From an uncultured Saprospiraceae bacterium (GTDB lineage: Bacteria > Bacteroidota > Bacteroidia > Chitinophagales > Saprospiraceae): DNA of 64,000 bases. Numbering within the stretch: position 1 is the stretch's first letter; every line of letters begins with the position of its first letter. The translations under genes and the position numbers were made by a program. Positions 63,365-64,000 of the stretch are shown piece after piece. The stretch spans positions 1-64,000 of the forward strand of contig CALFBH010000026.1 of the NCBI GenBank assembly GCA_937951615.1, read 5' to 3'. Under the pieces are notes generated by a model. The model was not told the origin of the DNA. It saw nothing but the letters and a program-made list of their open reading frames with translations, and searched no databases.

Positions 63365-64000
63365 TTATTTTTTCAATGCTTCCAGACGTGTTTTATACTC
63401 GTTAGATTTTACGAGGTCGTCTTTACGTGCATAGATTTCTTTCAAAGCGAAAATGGTGCTATAATCATTCGCATTTAGTCCATCTGCTTTCTGGAAATAT
63501 GGTAAAGCTTTGTCCATTAGTGAAGTTACTTCGCTTTTTAGTGCATTAAAACGTGTTTCTTCGCTATATGGCAAATCATTCATTTCCTTACGCATGGGTG
63601 TGGTTTTATTGAAATACAAAGCACCGATACTATAAATTGCGTCAAAATAATTTTCATCTAAAGCAATGGCAGAGTTGTAATACTGCTCTGATTTAGCATA
63701 ATATTCTTTTGAAGAAGGTGCTTTAGACTCGTAAGCATTTTGGAATAATTTTTCATACATACTACCTGTTACCAAATGTAGAACCTTGTTTTCAGGATCA
63801 TTTTTGATCGCCAACAATAGTTTGTCTTCTAAGACTTCCAGTTTGCCTGCTTTCAGGTAATAATTGATTTCAGTTGTCAGTAGCGCATTGTTTTCAGGAT
63901 GCTTTTCTCTACCTTGCTTTAGATAATCCAATGCTTTTTCTTCGTCAGCATCTATATTGGCTTTGTACAATCCTTCATAGATATTTGGCTTAGAATAACC
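63365..64000 (-). CDS. TPR protein, C-terminal part (gene runs off the window)
   Basis: 212 codons are visible, and the frame is open to the window edge, so the start is outside. At least four TPR-like helix pairs appear (EKALDYLKQGREKHPENNAL; YYNSAIALDENYFDAIYSIG; ALPYFQKADGLNANDYSTIF). Such proteins in Bacteroidota are often periplasmic scaffolds, but the signal region is not available. It ends with its own terminator. Confidence 0.75.
   Translation of the reverse strand, partial: GYSKPNIYEGLYKANIDADEEKALDYLKQGREKHPENNALLTTEINYYLKAGKLEVLEDKLLLAIKNDPENKVLHLVTGSMYEKLFQNAYESKAPSSKEYYAKSEQYYNSAIALDENYFDAIYSIGALYFNKTTPMRKEMNDLPYSEETRFNALKSEVTSLMDKALPYFQKADGLNANDYSTIFALKEIYARKDDLVKSNEYKTRLEALKK

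Overview
The window comes from a Bacteroidota chromosome, most likely the Saprospiria/Lewinella side. Two large secreted proteins carry type IX secretion (T9SS) C-terminal sorting domains, with Ig-like and FG-GAP repeats. Candidate promoters look Bacteroidota-like (TTG, 19-20 nt, TAnnTTTG), Shine-Dalgarno signals are weak, and lipoproteins have Bacteroidota lipoboxes. No rRNA, intact tRNA or CRISPR array was seen. The genus cannot be named from sequence alone.

Left end (1-9800): the last 54 residues of a RadC-type protein, then a tRNA-like 3' fragment beside a GGTACAAC direct repeat (a possible integration boundary). Next is an AT-rich leftward operon that looks like an NTPase-centred immune system: an LRR-Roc-COR protein ending in an effector-associated-like domain, a 1603-aa trypsin-like protease/P-loop NTPase fusion, and a metallo-beta-lactamase-fold hydrolase. 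The LRR-Roc-COR gene is split by a complete IS630-type element (8179-9298). Precise excision at its TA target restores one 787-codon frame.

Middle (10-36 kb): mostly ordinary chromosome. It holds a secreted subtilase, a small lipoprotein, a GPH-family sugar symporter, a SdpI/SdpR pair, a nine-repeat T9SS protein, shikimate kinase, an NB-ARC/TPR STAND protein, an SDR, an FG-GAP T9SS protein, NhaC, an amidase, TilS, a membrane protein, an RseP-like protein without its zinc ligands, and a sulfatase.

36.7-45.8 kb: a second signalling cluster. It has an LRR-Roc-COR-TIR protein, a ClpB-like AAA+ protein with a novel N-terminus and a C-terminus resembling release-factor PCRF domains, and a divergent tandem CbbX/SpoVK-like AAA+ protein. 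This is the best candidate here for an undescribed multi-gene system.

46-58 kb: a GT2/GT-C/TPR fusion and a methyltransferase, a STAND gene that has lost its NTPase core (EAD at one end, TPR at the other, a REP pair between), purB, a DUF697/SHOCT protein, photolyase, and an AT-rich three-gene cassette (membrane protein, GIY-YIG protein, zinc ribbon).

58-64 kb: a gluconate operon read leftward (SMP-30 lactonase lipoprotein, gntK, gnd, gntP) behind a 39-bp palindrome, then an EGF-repeat lipoprotein and the end of a TPR protein.

Intergenic space is dense with repeats: REP-like pairs (GACGGCTAAAGTCGTC core), heptad palindromes (GTCGATG/CATCGAC), a ~125-135 bp hairpin element in three copies, a 316-bp TIR element with an 8-bp target duplication, and a double hairpin in two copies. 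Several gene stop codons lie in or at the edge of these repeats.
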